Positions 33,924-42,764 of a DNA stretch of 54,086 bases are shown here, one piece after another. How positions within the stretch are numbered: position 1 is the first letter of the stretch; the number at the start of each line of letters is the position of its first letter. Location: NCBI GenBank assembly GCA_964596115.1, contig CAZQRW010000005.1:1-54086 (forward strand), given 5' to 3'. A program made the translations under genes and the position numbers. This DNA comes from CAZQRW01 sp964596115 (GTDB lineage: Bacteria; Hydrothermota; UBA3072; B12-G15). The notes beneath the pieces are model-generated. The model was not told the origin of the DNA. It did not search any database and worked only from the letters and a program-made list of their open reading frames with translations.

Positions 33924-35093
33924 ATGAATGTATGCTTTTTTATTTTAGGCCTCACAGAGCATTATAAGGGAGGGTTAGAGATATACTCGGAGAATCTTAT
34001 TAAATCACTTTCAAAAAGAGGCATTGATGTGACAGTAATAACAACTGCTTTGCCAAATGGCATTAGATTTCAAAGAAAGTGGGGGGTTAACATCTATTAT
34101 GCAGATGGAAGTCCATTTAAACTTGATCTGCGGTTTATTCATTCTTCTATGAATATATTTAAATCCCTCACAAGGAAGAAAAAAATTGATATTATTCATT
34201 CACAAGGAATAGGGGGGGTCGGTTTTACATACCACGATGTCGGCAAAATTCCAATTATTCTAACTATGCATGGGACTGCACTCAACTCTTTCATTGGAGA
34301 TGTGAAAGCAAATCCTAAATCCTTTATGTCCCTCTTTAAATATATAAGGTTATATGAGAATTTTGAAAAGCCGCTAGTTAAAATAGCTGACAAAGTAATT
34401 GCTGTAAGTAGTATTCTCAAATCAGACATCGTAAGACAATATTTAATAGATGAATCAAAAGTTACGTTCATTCCGGCAGGTGTCAGAAATACAAATGGGA
34501 CAGTACAAAGGAACAAAGCAAAGAAGGACGACAAAGTACTTGTGGTTTCAGGAGGTCGATTAATAAGAGGAAAGGGATTTGAGGATGTTGTTAGATTATT
34601 TTACTACCTGGACAATTTTGAGCCTTCAAAATTCAGATTCATTATATACGGGGAAGGGCCTTTAAAAAGCAGGCTCATTTCACTTGTGAAAGGTCTCAGA
34701 ATGGACAAAAAGATTGATTTTGTCGGCTTTATTGATAATGATTCTATTCATAAATTCCTTCTGGACGGTGATATATTTGTATTTATGAGTAAGCTGAAAG
34801 AAGGTTTACCACTGAGTATTTCAGATGCGATGAGTGCAGGTCTGGTAGTTTTTTCATTAAGAACGGGGGGAGTGGTAGATTTAATAAGAGACGGAGAGAC
34901 AGGCTTCATTATAAATAGCAAAAATCTCAAAAAAACTGCCCTTTTTATTATAGAGAAAATAAAAAATAAAAAGTTGTTACAGGTTATAGGTGAGAATGCA
35001 AGGAAGGATATCCTTTCTAAATTCACGTTAGAACAAATGACAAAAAGACACATCAAACTTTACAGGGAAATTCTTGCTTCTTTTAATGATTAA
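33924..35093 (+). CDS. Glycosyltransferase family 4
   Basis: 389 residues. The N-terminal GT4 domain has FFILGLTEHYKGGLEIYSEN and IDIIHSQGIGGVGF. The C-terminal domain has VVSGGRLIRGKGFEDVVRLF, MSKLKEGLPLSISDAMSAGL and FSLRTGGVVDLIRDGETGF. This is typical of capsule or O-antigen glycosyltransferases. Its stop codon overlaps the start of the next gene by one base. Substrate unknown. Confidence 0.9.
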   Translation: MNVCFFILGLTEHYKGGLEIYSENLIKSLSKRGIDVTVITTALPNGIRFQRKWGVNIYYADGSPFKLDLRFIHSSMNIFKSLTRKKKIDIIHSQGIGGVGFTYHDVGKIPIILTMHGTALNSFIGDVKANPKSFMSLFKYIRLYENFEKPLVKIADKVIAVSSILKSDIVRQYLIDESKVTFIPAGVRNTNGTVQRNKAKKDDKVLVVSGGRLIRGKGFEDVVRLFYYLDNFEPSKFRFIIYGEGPLKSRLISLVKGLRMDKKIDFVGFIDNDSIHKFLLDGDIFVFMSKLKEGLPLSISDAMSAGLVVFSLRTGGVVDLIRDGETGFIINSKNLKKTALFIIEKIKNKKLLQVIGENARKDILSKFTLEQMTKRHIKLYREILASFND

Positions 35094-36223
35094 TGGATAT
35101 TGCATTTGATGTTAGTTCATACATAAAATCAATAAAAACTGGTATCTCTTACTATTCATCTGAATTGATAAAGAGTTTGTTGAAAATTGATAAATCAAAT
35201 TATTATAAATTATTTGCTTTTTTATGGAATGATTATGGAAACGCATTTGATTCCTTACAGAATCCTACCAGTAATAGCAGAATTATCCAAAAAAGATTCC
35301 CTCAATTTTTTCTAAGATTTCTCTGGTCAAGGATGAAGATACCATTAGAATTTTTTGTTGGTAAATATGATGTATATCATGCTACTGAGCATATAATTCC
35401 ATATACAGAGAAAGGAAAGCTTGTTTGCACTGTTCACGATATTATATCTTATTTCCATCCAGAGTGGTTTCCGGAATTTATGAATAAAAAAACTAAACAT
35501 TATCTAAATGCATTAAGAAGATGTAACCTTCTTATTGCCATCTCAGAAAATACCAAAAAGGATCTTATCAGGTTTTCAGATTTACCTTCTGAAAAGATAG
35601 AAGTAATTTATCCAGGATGCAGTAGTGAATTTTACTATAAAAGTAAGATGGATGTTATAAATCAAATTAAAGAAAAATACGGTTTGGATAAGGATTATAT
35701 CCTTTTTATTGGTACAATCGAGCCGAGAAAGAATCTTTCATTGCTTATAGATGCATATATAAAATTGAGAAGGCGAAGGCGGATTCCACAGTTTGTTATT
35801 ATTGGTATGTTGGGTTGGAAATATGACGATGTTCTTAAAAAAATAAAGGAGCATTCGGATTATATAACCTACCTCGGTTATTTACCTCATTTTGATAAAG
35901 TTAATCTCTTGAAAGGAGCCTTCCTTTTTGTGTACCCCTCCTTATATGAGGGTTTTGGTTTACCCGTGCTGGAAGCAATGGCATCGGAAACACCTGTAGT
36001 GACTTCCAATGTGACATCCATTCCCGAAATTACTGGCATTTCAGCAATCCTGATAGATCCTACCAATATTACAAGTATTGAGGATGGTCTTGAAAGGGGT
36101 ATATTTAATGATTCTTTGAGGAAACAAATTATAAGAGTGGCAAAGAAAAGAGCGGAGCAATTTACCTGGGAAAAAACTGCTCAACAAACCTTGAGGTGCT
36201 ATGAAAAATCTTTGTCTTTTTGA
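35093..36223 (+). CDS. Glycosyltransferase family 4, mannosyltransferase-like
   Basis: 376 residues. The segment CTVHDIISYFHPEWFPEFM is typical of the WbaZ/MtfB-like GT4 group. FIGTIEPRKNLSLLIDAYIK, SLYEGFGLPVLEAMASETPV and TSNVTSIPEITG match the same group, many of which transfer mannose or rhamnose onto lipid-linked surface glycans. Exact sugar unknown. It overlaps the following GT9 gene by 23 bp. Confidence 0.9.
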   Translation: MDIAFDVSSYIKSIKTGISYYSSELIKSLLKIDKSNYYKLFAFLWNDYGNAFDSLQNPTSNSRIIQKRFPQFFLRFLWSRMKIPLEFFVGKYDVYHATEHIIPYTEKGKLVCTVHDIISYFHPEWFPEFMNKKTKHYLNALRRCNLLIAISENTKKDLIRFSDLPSEKIEVIYPGCSSEFYYKSKMDVINQIKEKYGLDKDYILFIGTIEPRKNLSLLIDAYIKLRRRRRIPQFVIIGMLGWKYDDVLKKIKEHSDYITYLGYLPHFDKVNLLKGAFLFVYPSLYEGFGLPVLEAMASETPVVTSNVTSIPEITGISAILIDPTNITSIEDGLERGIFNDSLRKQIIRVAKKRAEQFTWEKTAQQTLRCYEKSLSF

Positions 36224-37172
36224 GGTTGCAAAAATAGGTGATAGCGTTGTTACCTTCCCCATAATGAAGGCATTAAGAGAACATTTTGTAGACTACAAAA
36301 TTATAAGGATCGTAGATGAAGAAATGAAGGATCTTTTTTATGGCTGCCCCTGGATAGATGATCTGGTCCTATACCGAAGAAAAAATAAGATAACGTTATT
36401 TGAGAATCTCAATAGGAAATGTAATATATTTATTAATCTTCATGTCCCTTCTAATTTTAGAAATAGAAAAATATACCTCCGTGATAATTTTTTTTCCTTT
36501 ATGATTGGTGCAAGGAGGCGTATTGCCTACTGCAGAGATTTCGATTGTCTTTTTCTTACTGATCCTATAAAAGAAAAAAATTGTCCCGATGATCATATGA
36601 TAAAAAAAGTATCTGTGCTTGTCAAACCATTGGGAGTGGATGTTCCTTTTAAATATGTCATTTGGACAACGAAAAGAGGAAAAGAGGAAATGAAGGAGAT
36701 TTTTTTGAAAAAGTCAATCCCCCAAAAAAGATTAATAGTTATTAATCCTCTTTCAAAACAAAGAATAAAAGATTGGCAGATTGATAAATGGATTAGACTT
36801 ACAAAAAATCTAAATGGGAAGTTCCCCTCATTAGGATTTGTTTTTGTTGGAAGCTATAATGATAAAAACTACATAAACGATATACAGAAGAGTTTACCTT
36901 TTAGGACCTATTCCCTTGCGGGAGATATGAGGCTTTATCATTTGGTACCGCTTTTTACAGAGACGCATCTTTTTATTACAGTAGATACGGGTCCACTTCA
37001 TATTGCTGCCGCAACAGGTGTAAGGACTGTGGCTCTCTTTGGTTCTAATAATCCATCCAATTTATGGCAACCCTATATGATGAGAAATGTTAAAGTTGTT
37101 GAAGCCCCCACTATATCTGAAATACCACTAAATACTGTAATGAGGGCAATTCAAAATATTTTATCCACCTGA
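36201..37172 (+). CDS. Glycosyltransferase family 9, heptosyltransferase-like
   Basis: 323 residues. The start is MKNLCLFEVAKIGDSVVTFP, where the conserved G-D-x-V loop of GT9 appears. C-terminal ADP-heptose-site motifs are INPLSKQRIKDWQIDKWIRL and ITVDTGPLHIAAATGVRTVA, followed by LFGSNNPSNLWQPY. GT9 enzymes add L,D-heptose in lipopolysaccharide core or related glycans. The phosphoheptose isomerase gene at 46242 supports heptose synthesis in this organism. Confidence 0.88.
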   Translation: MKNLCLFEVAKIGDSVVTFPIMKALREHFVDYKIIRIVDEEMKDLFYGCPWIDDLVLYRRKNKITLFENLNRKCNIFINLHVPSNFRNRKIYLRDNFFSFMIGARRRIAYCRDFDCLFLTDPIKEKNCPDDHMIKKVSVLVKPLGVDVPFKYVIWTTKRGKEEMKEIFLKKSIPQKRLIVINPLSKQRIKDWQIDKWIRLTKNLNGKFPSLGFVFVGSYNDKNYINDIQKSLPFRTYSLAGDMRLYHLVPLFTETHLFITVDTGPLHIAAATGVRTVALFGSNNPSNLWQPYMMRNVKVVEAPTISEIPLNTVMRAIQNILST

Positions 37173-37219
37173 AGTAATACGGTGAATCTTTTTATACAAA
37201 TAATCCATTATGATTTTCT

Positions 37220-37247
37220 TTGACATTGGTTAATTTTTTTCTATGAT
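37220..37247 (+). promoter_or_regulatory. Promoter, TTGACA-N16-TATGAT, leaderless
   Basis: TTGACA (37220-37225), 16 bp, TATGAT (37242-37247), then 6 bp and ATG at 37254, which is the predicted transcript start itself. Confidence 0.65.
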
Positions 37248-37253
37248 TATACT

Positions 37254-38174
37254 ATGAGAAGGCCTCTCGTTAGTGTAATTATACCTAATTATAACGGAGA
37301 AAGATTTTTGAGAGAATCCATTAATTCGGTGTTGAGACAAACGTATACCCCTATTGAAGTGATTGTAGTTGATGATGGTTCAACTGATAACTCAAAAGAA
37401 ATAATAACCTCTTATAAAAAACGTATAAAATCATATTTTTTACCCCACAGAAATGCGAATGTTGCAAGGAATTTCGGTTTTAGAAAATCATCGGGAGAAT
37501 ACGTGCAGTTTCTTGATTCTGACGTTGTTATTTTCCCTGAAAAGATAAAGGTGCAGGTCGAAAGGTTTCGCAGTCTCCCAGCGGATTATGGAGTTATTTA
37601 TGGAGGGTACAGTGTTGTGGAAAGAGAAAGCAATAGAAGGGTAGATGTCTTAAAGGGGTACAGGGGCAACATCTACAAAATACTACTTGAGAAAGATGTG
37701 GTAGGGAATCCTTCCCACCTTATTAGTAGAACCACATTTGAAAGGGTAGGAGGTTATGATGAAGAAATGGAGAGTATGCAAGATTGGGATCTCTGGTTAA
37801 GGATTTCAAACGTTTCCAAGTTCGAGTTTATTCCATTTTTATCAGCTGTTTATTTCATAGAAGGTAGTCAAACATCTTCCAATTTATTGAAAGTGATTAA
37901 TGGGAGAAAGAAGCTCCTACACAAATATTATAAAGAATTGGCGAAATTTCCGTATATTTTGTCTTTTCATCTTTATAGATTGGGTGTATTAAGTATACTT
38001 AATAATGATTACAAATCTGCTTTGATGTTCTTCCTGAAGTCTATTGCTAAAAAACCCATTCAGAGAATTTCTTATTTGTCTTTATTATTTTCCCTTTTGT
38101 CTCGTAGTACTTTAAAAAAGAGAATTTTAGATAGGGAGACCTTTAGATTGGGAAAGAAAGTTATTTATTATTGA
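37254..38174 (+). CDS. Glycosyltransferase family 2
   Basis: 306 residues. The GT-A domain shows VSVIIPNYNGERFLRESINS and VVDDGSTDNSKEI. The metal-binding DxD is FLDSDVVIF, and the acceptor-side acidic motif is MQDWDLWLRI. The C-terminal 70 residues are helical and basic, perhaps for membrane association. Its 3' end overlaps ispD of the opposite strand by 14 bp, so the two convergent transcripts must overlap. Confidence 0.9.
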   Translation: MRRPLVSVIIPNYNGERFLRESINSVLRQTYTPIEVIVVDDGSTDNSKEIITSYKKRIKSYFLPHRNANVARNFGFRKSSGEYVQFLDSDVVIFPEKIKVQVERFRSLPADYGVIYGGYSVVERESNRRVDVLKGYRGNIYKILLEKDVVGNPSHLISRTTFERVGGYDEEMESMQDWDLWLRISNVSKFEFIPFLSAVYFIEGSQTSSNLLKVINGRKKLLHKYYKELAKFPYILSFHLYRLGVLSILNNDYKSALMFFLKSIAKKPIQRISYLSLLFSLLSRSTLKKRILDRETFRLGKKVIYY

Positions 38175-38883
38175 AAAAATTTTGAAAGGAATTTTTGTAT
38201 ATTTTTTTTGCTATATTCAGATCAAAACCTGTTGTTATTTTTATATTCTTTTCGTCCCCAGGGATAGTCTTTACTTTATACCCAAAATTTATAAGCAGAG
38301 AGACATCGTCAGTGAAGAATAGATGAAGTTTTTTGGCACGTCTGTGGCATTCGTAAATAGAAGAAAACCGAAAAGTTTGTGGTGTCTGAGCTAAAAATAA
38401 ATATTTTCTATCTGGGGCTTCGCCTACGAAATTGTCCTTATTCATTTTTAAGATTGTACTTTTTATAGGCAAAACTGGGACAGCTGCACCAAATTTTTCT
38501 GTTGCTTTTATGATTTTTTTAATTATGTCCTGGGAAATGAAAGGCCTGGAGGCATCATGGATTAATAGTATATCATTGTCATTTAAATGCTCCCCAAGAT
38601 ATGATACCCCGATATAACTTGAATCCTGTCTTCTTTCCCCACCTTTGATAATGTCCAAAATTTTTTTAAACTTATATTTCCTCAGAATACCATACGTATA
38701 CTCAATCCAATTTTTTTCAATAACGAGCAGAATTTTGGAAATTAAAGGAGAATTCTCAAAGGACCTGATACTAAACACAAGGATTGGTTCAGTTCCTATT
38801 TTAAGAAATTGCTTTGGCTTGTTATTCCCGATTCTGGTACCTATTCCTCCAGCCAGTATTAGTGCATAATTTAAGTTATTCAT
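38161..38883 (-). CDS. ispD: 2-C-methyl-D-erythritol 4-phosphate cytidylyltransferase
   Basis: 240 residues, usual length. It transfers CMP to MEP in the non-mevalonate isoprenoid pathway. Evidence: LILAGGIGTRIGNNKPKQFL (nucleotide-binding loop), IHDASRPFISQDII and APDRKYLFLAQTPQTFRF, ending FTDDVSLLINFGYKVK and KITTGFDLNIAKKI. The ribitol-5-phosphate cytidylyltransferase family is related, but ispE in the same co-directional run supports IspD. It overlaps gmk by 8 bp. Confidence 0.92.
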   Translation of the reverse strand: MNNLNYALILAGGIGTRIGNNKPKQFLKIGTEPILVFSIRSFENSPLISKILLVIEKNWIEYTYGILRKYKFKKILDIIKGGERRQDSSYIGVSYLGEHLNDNDILLIHDASRPFISQDIIKKIIKATEKFGAAVPVLPIKSTILKMNKDNFVGEAPDRKYLFLAQTPQTFRFSSIYECHRRAKKLHLFFTDDVSLLINFGYKVKTIPGDEKNIKITTGFDLNIAKKIYKNSFQNFFNNK

Positions 38884-39475
38884 CTGGTTTTAAGAATTTT
38901 TCTATTATTTTTTTCTTTCTGAATGCTCTATGGTTCTCCGCGGTTATAATAGAATCAATAATATCTATCACCTTACCCAGATGCTCGTTTATTATTATAT
39001 AATCATAATATAATCCGTTTTTCATTTCTTGTTTAGCAGAGACTATTCTTTCCTTTAAGTTAATCTCGGTGTCTGTTCCTCTTTCTTGTAATCTCTTAAA
39101 TAAGATATCGAGAGAAGAGATCAGAAAAATGAGAATCGCATTCTCTTTATAAATTCTTTTTACGGAAAGGCTTCCTTTTGTATCAAGATCCATTAATACG
39201 ATTTTCCCATTTGTAAGAGCAGTTTCTATTGGTGCTTTAAGGGTTCCATACAGATTACCATACACCTCAGCATATTCAAGGAATTTATCTTGGGAAATCC
39301 ACTCTTTGAATCTTTCAGTTGAAACAAAATAGTAATCTAATCCATTTTTTTCTTGTTTTCTTTTCTGCCTGGTAGTAACAGAGACGGAATAGAAGATGTC
39401 ATCCCTTTTTCTTAATAATCTTTTTATAATTGTAGTTTTACCAACACCAGAAGGGCCAGAAATAATGATAATCAT
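38876..39475 (-). CDS. gmk: Guanylate kinase
   Basis: 199 residues. The P-loop is IIISGPSGVGKTTIIKRLL. SVSVTTRQKRKQEKNGLDYYFVS contains the GMP-binding region, and VLMDLDTKGSLSVKRIY follows. It phosphorylates GMP to GDP. The yicC-gmk order (4-bp overlap) is widely conserved in bacteria. Confidence 0.95.
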   Translation of the reverse strand: MIIIISGPSGVGKTTIIKRLLRKRDDIFYSVSVTTRQKRKQEKNGLDYYFVSTERFKEWISQDKFLEYAEVYGNLYGTLKAPIETALTNGKIVLMDLDTKGSLSVKRIYKENAILIFLISSLDILFKRLQERGTDTEINLKERIVSAKQEMKNGLYYDYIIINEHLGKVIDIIDSIITAENHRAFRKKKIIEKFLKPDE

Positions 39476-40323
39476 TCTATATTTTGAGCTTGTTCTTTTA
39501 GTTCATCCACCAGTTCTTTAATCTCTATTACCTTGTGCACTGTTCTAGGAAGAATAGCCTTAGAACCAATTGTGTTTATCTCTCTCTGAATCTCCTGTAC
39601 AATAAACTTAAGTCTTTTCCCAACAGGATTTTTTTCATTAAGCAACGTTTCAATAAAAGAAATATGACTTTTTAGTCTGATTACTTCTTCGTCTACGTTT
39701 CCTTTGAATCCAAGGAATTCAATATCTTCTTTGGATATGTTTAAACCGAGATCTTGAAGGGCCTTTACTTTGTCAAAAATTTCTTCTTTTTTAGTCTCAA
39801 GTGCTGTATTCGTTTCCTTCATTATACCTTCTATTTCTTTCTTCATATACTTAGTTTTTTCATAAAGTGATTTCTTCAAAAAAAGGCCTTCTCTTTCTCT
39901 GGATTTTATAACTTCTTTTAACGTATTTTCAATAAGACCCTTAATTTTTGATAAACTGCTTTTAGGGATTTTTGTCTTTTTGAATAATTGCGGCATAGTA
40001 AGCAAAGTATCTATTTTGATTTCATCGCTGATGTGTAGTTTAGAGCTTAAAGCTTTTAGATTCGAAAGAAATTGTTTTGCAAAGGACAGATCAAATTGGA
40101 ATGGCAATTCTTTATAGGAAACAATTTCTATTTTAAAATCTACTTTTCCCCTATGTATATACTTTTTTATCTTATCGAGGAATTCAAGTTTATACGGTTT
40201 AAGTATCTCTGGTAAATTAAATACAACTTCAAGGTATCTACTGTTTAATGTTGTAATTTCACAAGAGATATCAAATTCCTTTAAAGAAAGCGTATTTCTT
40301 CCATAACCAGTCATACTTATCAT
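39472..40323 (-). CDS. yicC: YicC family endoribonuclease
   Basis: 283 residues, full length. The N-terminal signature is MISMTGYGRNTLS. The C-terminal DUF1732-type end is GKRLKFIVQEIQREINTIGS, followed by KVIEIKELVDELKEQAQNIE. E. coli YicC is an endoribonuclease that acts on RyhB sRNA. The gene overlaps dtd by 4 bp and gmk by 4 bp. Confidence 0.93.
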   Translation of the reverse strand: MISMTGYGRNTLSLKEFDISCEITTLNSRYLEVVFNLPEILKPYKLEFLDKIKKYIHRGKVDFKIEIVSYKELPFQFDLSFAKQFLSNLKALSSKLHISDEIKIDTLLTMPQLFKKTKIPKSSLSKIKGLIENTLKEVIKSREREGLFLKKSLYEKTKYMKKEIEGIMKETNTALETKKEEIFDKVKALQDLGLNISKEDIEFLGFKGNVDEEVIRLKSHISFIETLLNEKNPVGKRLKFIVQEIQREINTIGSKAILPRTVHKVIEIKELVDELKEQAQNIE

Positions 40324-40766
40324 AGTAAATTTTCCTTTGTATCAATAATGATTGTTACTGGGCCATCATTTACAAGGGTAATTTTCATCTTAGCACCGAA
40401 GATACCCTTTTCTACATCTATAATTTTGTTTAACTCATCGCAAAACTTGTCGTACAACTCCTTCGCCTTATCCGGCTTTTCCGCCAGTAAAAAATCTGGC
40501 CTATTTCCTTTTTTTGTCCTGCCCAGTAGAGTAAATTGTGAGACTACAAGTGCTTTCCCTCCTATATCAAAAATAGAAAGGTCAAAATTACCCTTATTTT
40601 CGAATATGCGGAGATTTGTTATCTTTTTAGATAGGTATTGTATATCTTTATATGTATCACCGACCTGAATACCCAGAAGAATCAAGATACCTTTGTCAAT
40701 AGAAGAAATCTTTTCCCCTTCAACTGTAACAAAAGCAGATGTTACTCTTTGGATCACGGCCCTCAT
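40320..40766 (-). CDS. dtd: D-aminoacyl-tRNA deacylase
   Basis: 148 residues. It removes D-amino acids, and glycine from tRNA-Ala. Motifs are MRAVIQRVTSAFVTVEGE, the SQFTLLG active-site segment and the C-terminal NDGPVTIIID, matching the conserved N-x-GPV motif. KKGNRPDFLLAEKP is also typical. It overlaps the DUF151 gene and yicC by 4 bp each. Confidence 0.95.
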   Translation of the reverse strand: MRAVIQRVTSAFVTVEGEKISSIDKGILILLGIQVGDTYKDIQYLSKKITNLRIFENKGNFDLSIFDIGGKALVVSQFTLLGRTKKGNRPDFLLAEKPDKAKELYDKFCDELNKIIDVEKGIFGAKMKITLVNDGPVTIIIDTKENLL

Positions 40767-41251
40767 CTTAAATCTATTTCCCCAAAATTTTCTGGCTTTA
40801 CTTTCTTAAGATATTCCTTAATGTTTTCTAACTTATGTTCTTTATCTTTTTCATACTTAATGCCTTCTTTAGACATTATTTCATCAGAAACAAAAATAGG
40901 AATACCGGTGTGTACAGCTATTGCTACTGCATCAGAAGGTCGGGCGTCTATTTTGATGATGTCAGATTCTCTTTTTAACCACAACAAGGCATAAAAAGTA
41001 TTATTTTTGAGTTGTGTTATTTCGACCTTTATTAATTCGGCTCTAAGACCCTTTATTATACTTATAATCAAATCATGTGTGAAAGGACGAGGAATTTCTG
41101 CTTTTGTTAGACCTCTTGAAATTGCATCTGCTTCGCATTCACCAATCCATATTGGAAGAATCCTTTTGTTGCCTTCAATTTCCTCTAAGATAAGAATGGG
41201 TGTATTCTGCTGTTTGTCTATTGCGAATCCCATTACTTTAACTTCAATCAT
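40763..41251 (-). CDS. Bifunctional nuclease family protein (DUF151)
   Basis: 162 residues using the ATG at 41251. A longer frame to 41329 exists, but it would translate rplI DNA into a run of Lys/Arg. MIEVKVMGFAID is the typical family start, and GGAGG and AAGG lie just upstream. Further family segments are RILPIWIGECEADAISRGL, RPFTHDLIISIIKGL, and IDARPSDAVAIAVHTGIPIF. Members are small nucleases or regulators of uncertain role. It overlaps rplI by 8 bp. Confidence 0.9.
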   Translation of the reverse strand: MIEVKVMGFAIDKQQNTPILILEEIEGNKRILPIWIGECEADAISRGLTKAEIPRPFTHDLIISIIKGLRAELIKVEITQLKNNTFYALLWLKRESDIIKIDARPSDAVAIAVHTGIPIFVSDEIMSKEGIKYEKDKEHKLENIKEYLKKVKPENFGEIDLR

Positions 41252-41762
41252 TTTTTTCCTTTTCCTCCTTTTCCACTCCTTTTTTATTCTCTGAGACTTT
41301 TTCTGATTCATTAACCTCCTTTTCGCCAACGACCCAGAGTTTTATAGGTATCTCTATGCCTTTATAAAGTTTAATAGGAATATCATAAATACCCGTTGTC
41401 TTTATATGTTCCTCCAGAACAATTTCTTTCTTTGATATATCAAAACCAAGTTTTTTAAGTTCATCCTCGATCTCCTTAGATGTTACTGAACCAAAAAGTT
41501 TGCCGTTCTCTCCTGATTTTCTCCTTATTGTAATTGTAGTATTTGAGAGTTTTTCTTTTAGGTCGAGTGCCTCTTCCTCTTTTCTCTTATTTAAATCTGA
41601 CTTTGATTTTTTCTGTAGGGCTATATTTTTATAATTGGATTCAGTATAAGGGACAGCGAAACCCTTAGGGAATAGAAAATTTCTTGCATATCCATCCTTT
41701 ACTTTTAGAACATCGCCTTTATTACCAAGATTTTCAAGGTCCTGCGTTAATATTATTTTCAT
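41244..41762 (-). CDS. rplI: 50S ribosomal protein L9
   Basis: 172 residues. The N-terminal rRNA-binding domain reads MKIILTQDLENLGNKGDVLK and DGYARNFLFPKGFAVPYTE. A central helix and the C-terminal domain (GKLFGSVTSKEIEDELKKLG) follow. The final 25 residues are a Lys/Glu-rich tail longer than in most L9 proteins. It is part of the rpsF-ssb-rpsR-rplI order. Confidence 0.97.
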   Translation of the reverse strand: MKIILTQDLENLGNKGDVLKVKDGYARNFLFPKGFAVPYTESNYKNIALQKKSKSDLNKRKEEEALDLKEKLSNTTITIRRKSGENGKLFGSVTSKEIEDELKKLGFDISKKEIVLEEHIKTTGIYDIPIKLYKGIEIPIKLWVVGEKEVNESEKVSENKKGVEKEEKEKND

Positions 41763-41774
41763 TGTTATTATCTC

Positions 41775-41999
41775 CTATTTATATATACTTTCGACATAAG
41801 GAAGAAGAGCAACCAAACGGGCTCTCTTTATTGCTCTCTTTACCTTTCTCTGATGTTTAGGGCATAGATGTGTAATCCGTGCTGGTAATATTTTGCCACT
41901 ATCCGTTATAAAGCGTTTTAAAGTAGCGATATCCTTATAATCAATTTTGTCAATACCGTTTTCACAGAAATAACATCTTCTACTTCTCCTATTTGTCAT
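41775..41999 (-). CDS. rpsR: 30S ribosomal protein S18, zinc (C+) form
   Basis: 74 residues. CYFCENG at 9-15 and CPKH at 46-49 preserve four possible zinc ligands (C9, C12, C46, H49), the C+ form. YKDIATLKRFITDSGKILPA and the basic helix KRAIKRARLVALLPY are standard. It sits 12 bp upstream of rplI with AGGAGG before its own ATG. Confidence 0.97.
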   Translation of the reverse strand: MTNRRSRRCYFCENGIDKIDYKDIATLKRFITDSGKILPARITHLCPKHQRKVKRAIKRARLVALLPYVESIYK

Positions 42000-42011
42000 C
42001 TATCCTCCTTT

Positions 42012-42482
42012 TTAAAATGGTAATTCATCTCCTTCTGCAACGGGTGGAAGGTCATCTTCTTTAGTTTCCTTACTTTCAGTTTCTATCGGTGTTTCTGTCT
42101 TTGTTTCAACACCGTATTCCACTTCTGTTGATTGTTTGTATTCAAGTATCTGTGCTCTTAAAGCCCTCACGATCATTTTTGTTATATTAACACCGCCAAC
42201 CTCTTTTTTATAGCTTGTAATATATCCTTCAACAAATACAGGGACTCCCTTTTTTAGATTGTCACACAGCCTTTCTGCCACAGGACCTCTAAGCCCTACA
42301 TTTATAAAAGCAGTATTCTTTACCCATTCACCTGTGTTTTTATTTTTGTAATTATTATTACATGCCAGGGTAAAATTGCAAAAAGGCATACCTTTATCAG
42401 AGAATATAAGATTCGTATCCTGTGTTACCCTCCCAACGAGAAGAACTCTATTTACATTTGGCAATCTTATGTTTGCTGCCAT
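42012..42482 (-). CDS. ssb: Single-stranded DNA-binding protein
   Basis: 156 residues. The OB-fold starts NVNRVLLVGRVTQDTNLIF and continues with FCNFTLACNNNYKNKNTGEW and GVPVFVEGYITSYKKEVGG. The C-terminal acidic tail ends DDLPPVAEGDELPF, the peptide that recruits repair and replication partners. It lies between rpsF and rpsR. Confidence 0.96.
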   Translation of the reverse strand: MAANIRLPNVNRVLLVGRVTQDTNLIFSDKGMPFCNFTLACNNNYKNKNTGEWVKNTAFINVGLRGPVAERLCDNLKKGVPVFVEGYITSYKKEVGGVNITKMIVRALRAQILEYKQSTEVEYGVETKTETPIETESKETKEDDLPPVAEGDELPF

Positions 42483-42485
42483 GTT

Positions 42486-42764
42486 TTACCTCCTAATTAT
42501 AAGGTATCTTAAATAGTCTGATTCTATATTTAGATGTTTTTTTAGCTCGTCTATCATCTTTGGTGATGAAGTAAATTGGATAACAAAATAATGTCCCTGA
42601 GCCTTCTTTTTTATGTTATATGCAAGCTTTCTTATGCCCCAATCATCTATTTTTTCAATAGTACCATTTTTTTCAATAATTTCTTTAAGGTGCTGTATTT
42701 TATCTTCTTTTGTCTCCTTTTCTTTATCTGGGTCTACAATTACCATACATTCATATTTTTTCAT
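42486..42764 (-). CDS. rpsF: 30S ribosomal protein S6
   Basis: 92 residues. MKKYECMVIVDPDKE, IEKIDDWGIRKLAYNIKKKA and GHYFVIQFTSSPKMIDEL are diagnostic. It pairs with S18 in the ribosome and overlaps pth by 4 bp. Confidence 0.97.
   Translation of the reverse strand: MKKYECMVIVDPDKEKETKEDKIQHLKEIIEKNGTIEKIDDWGIRKLAYNIKKKAQGHYFVIQFTSSPKMIDELKKHLNIESDYLRYLIIRR

Noticed and set aside
41252..41329. Longer N-terminus for the DUF151 protein
   Set aside because: The added 26 residues are almost all Lys/Arg from rplI DNA read in another frame; the family start and ribosome site point to 41251.
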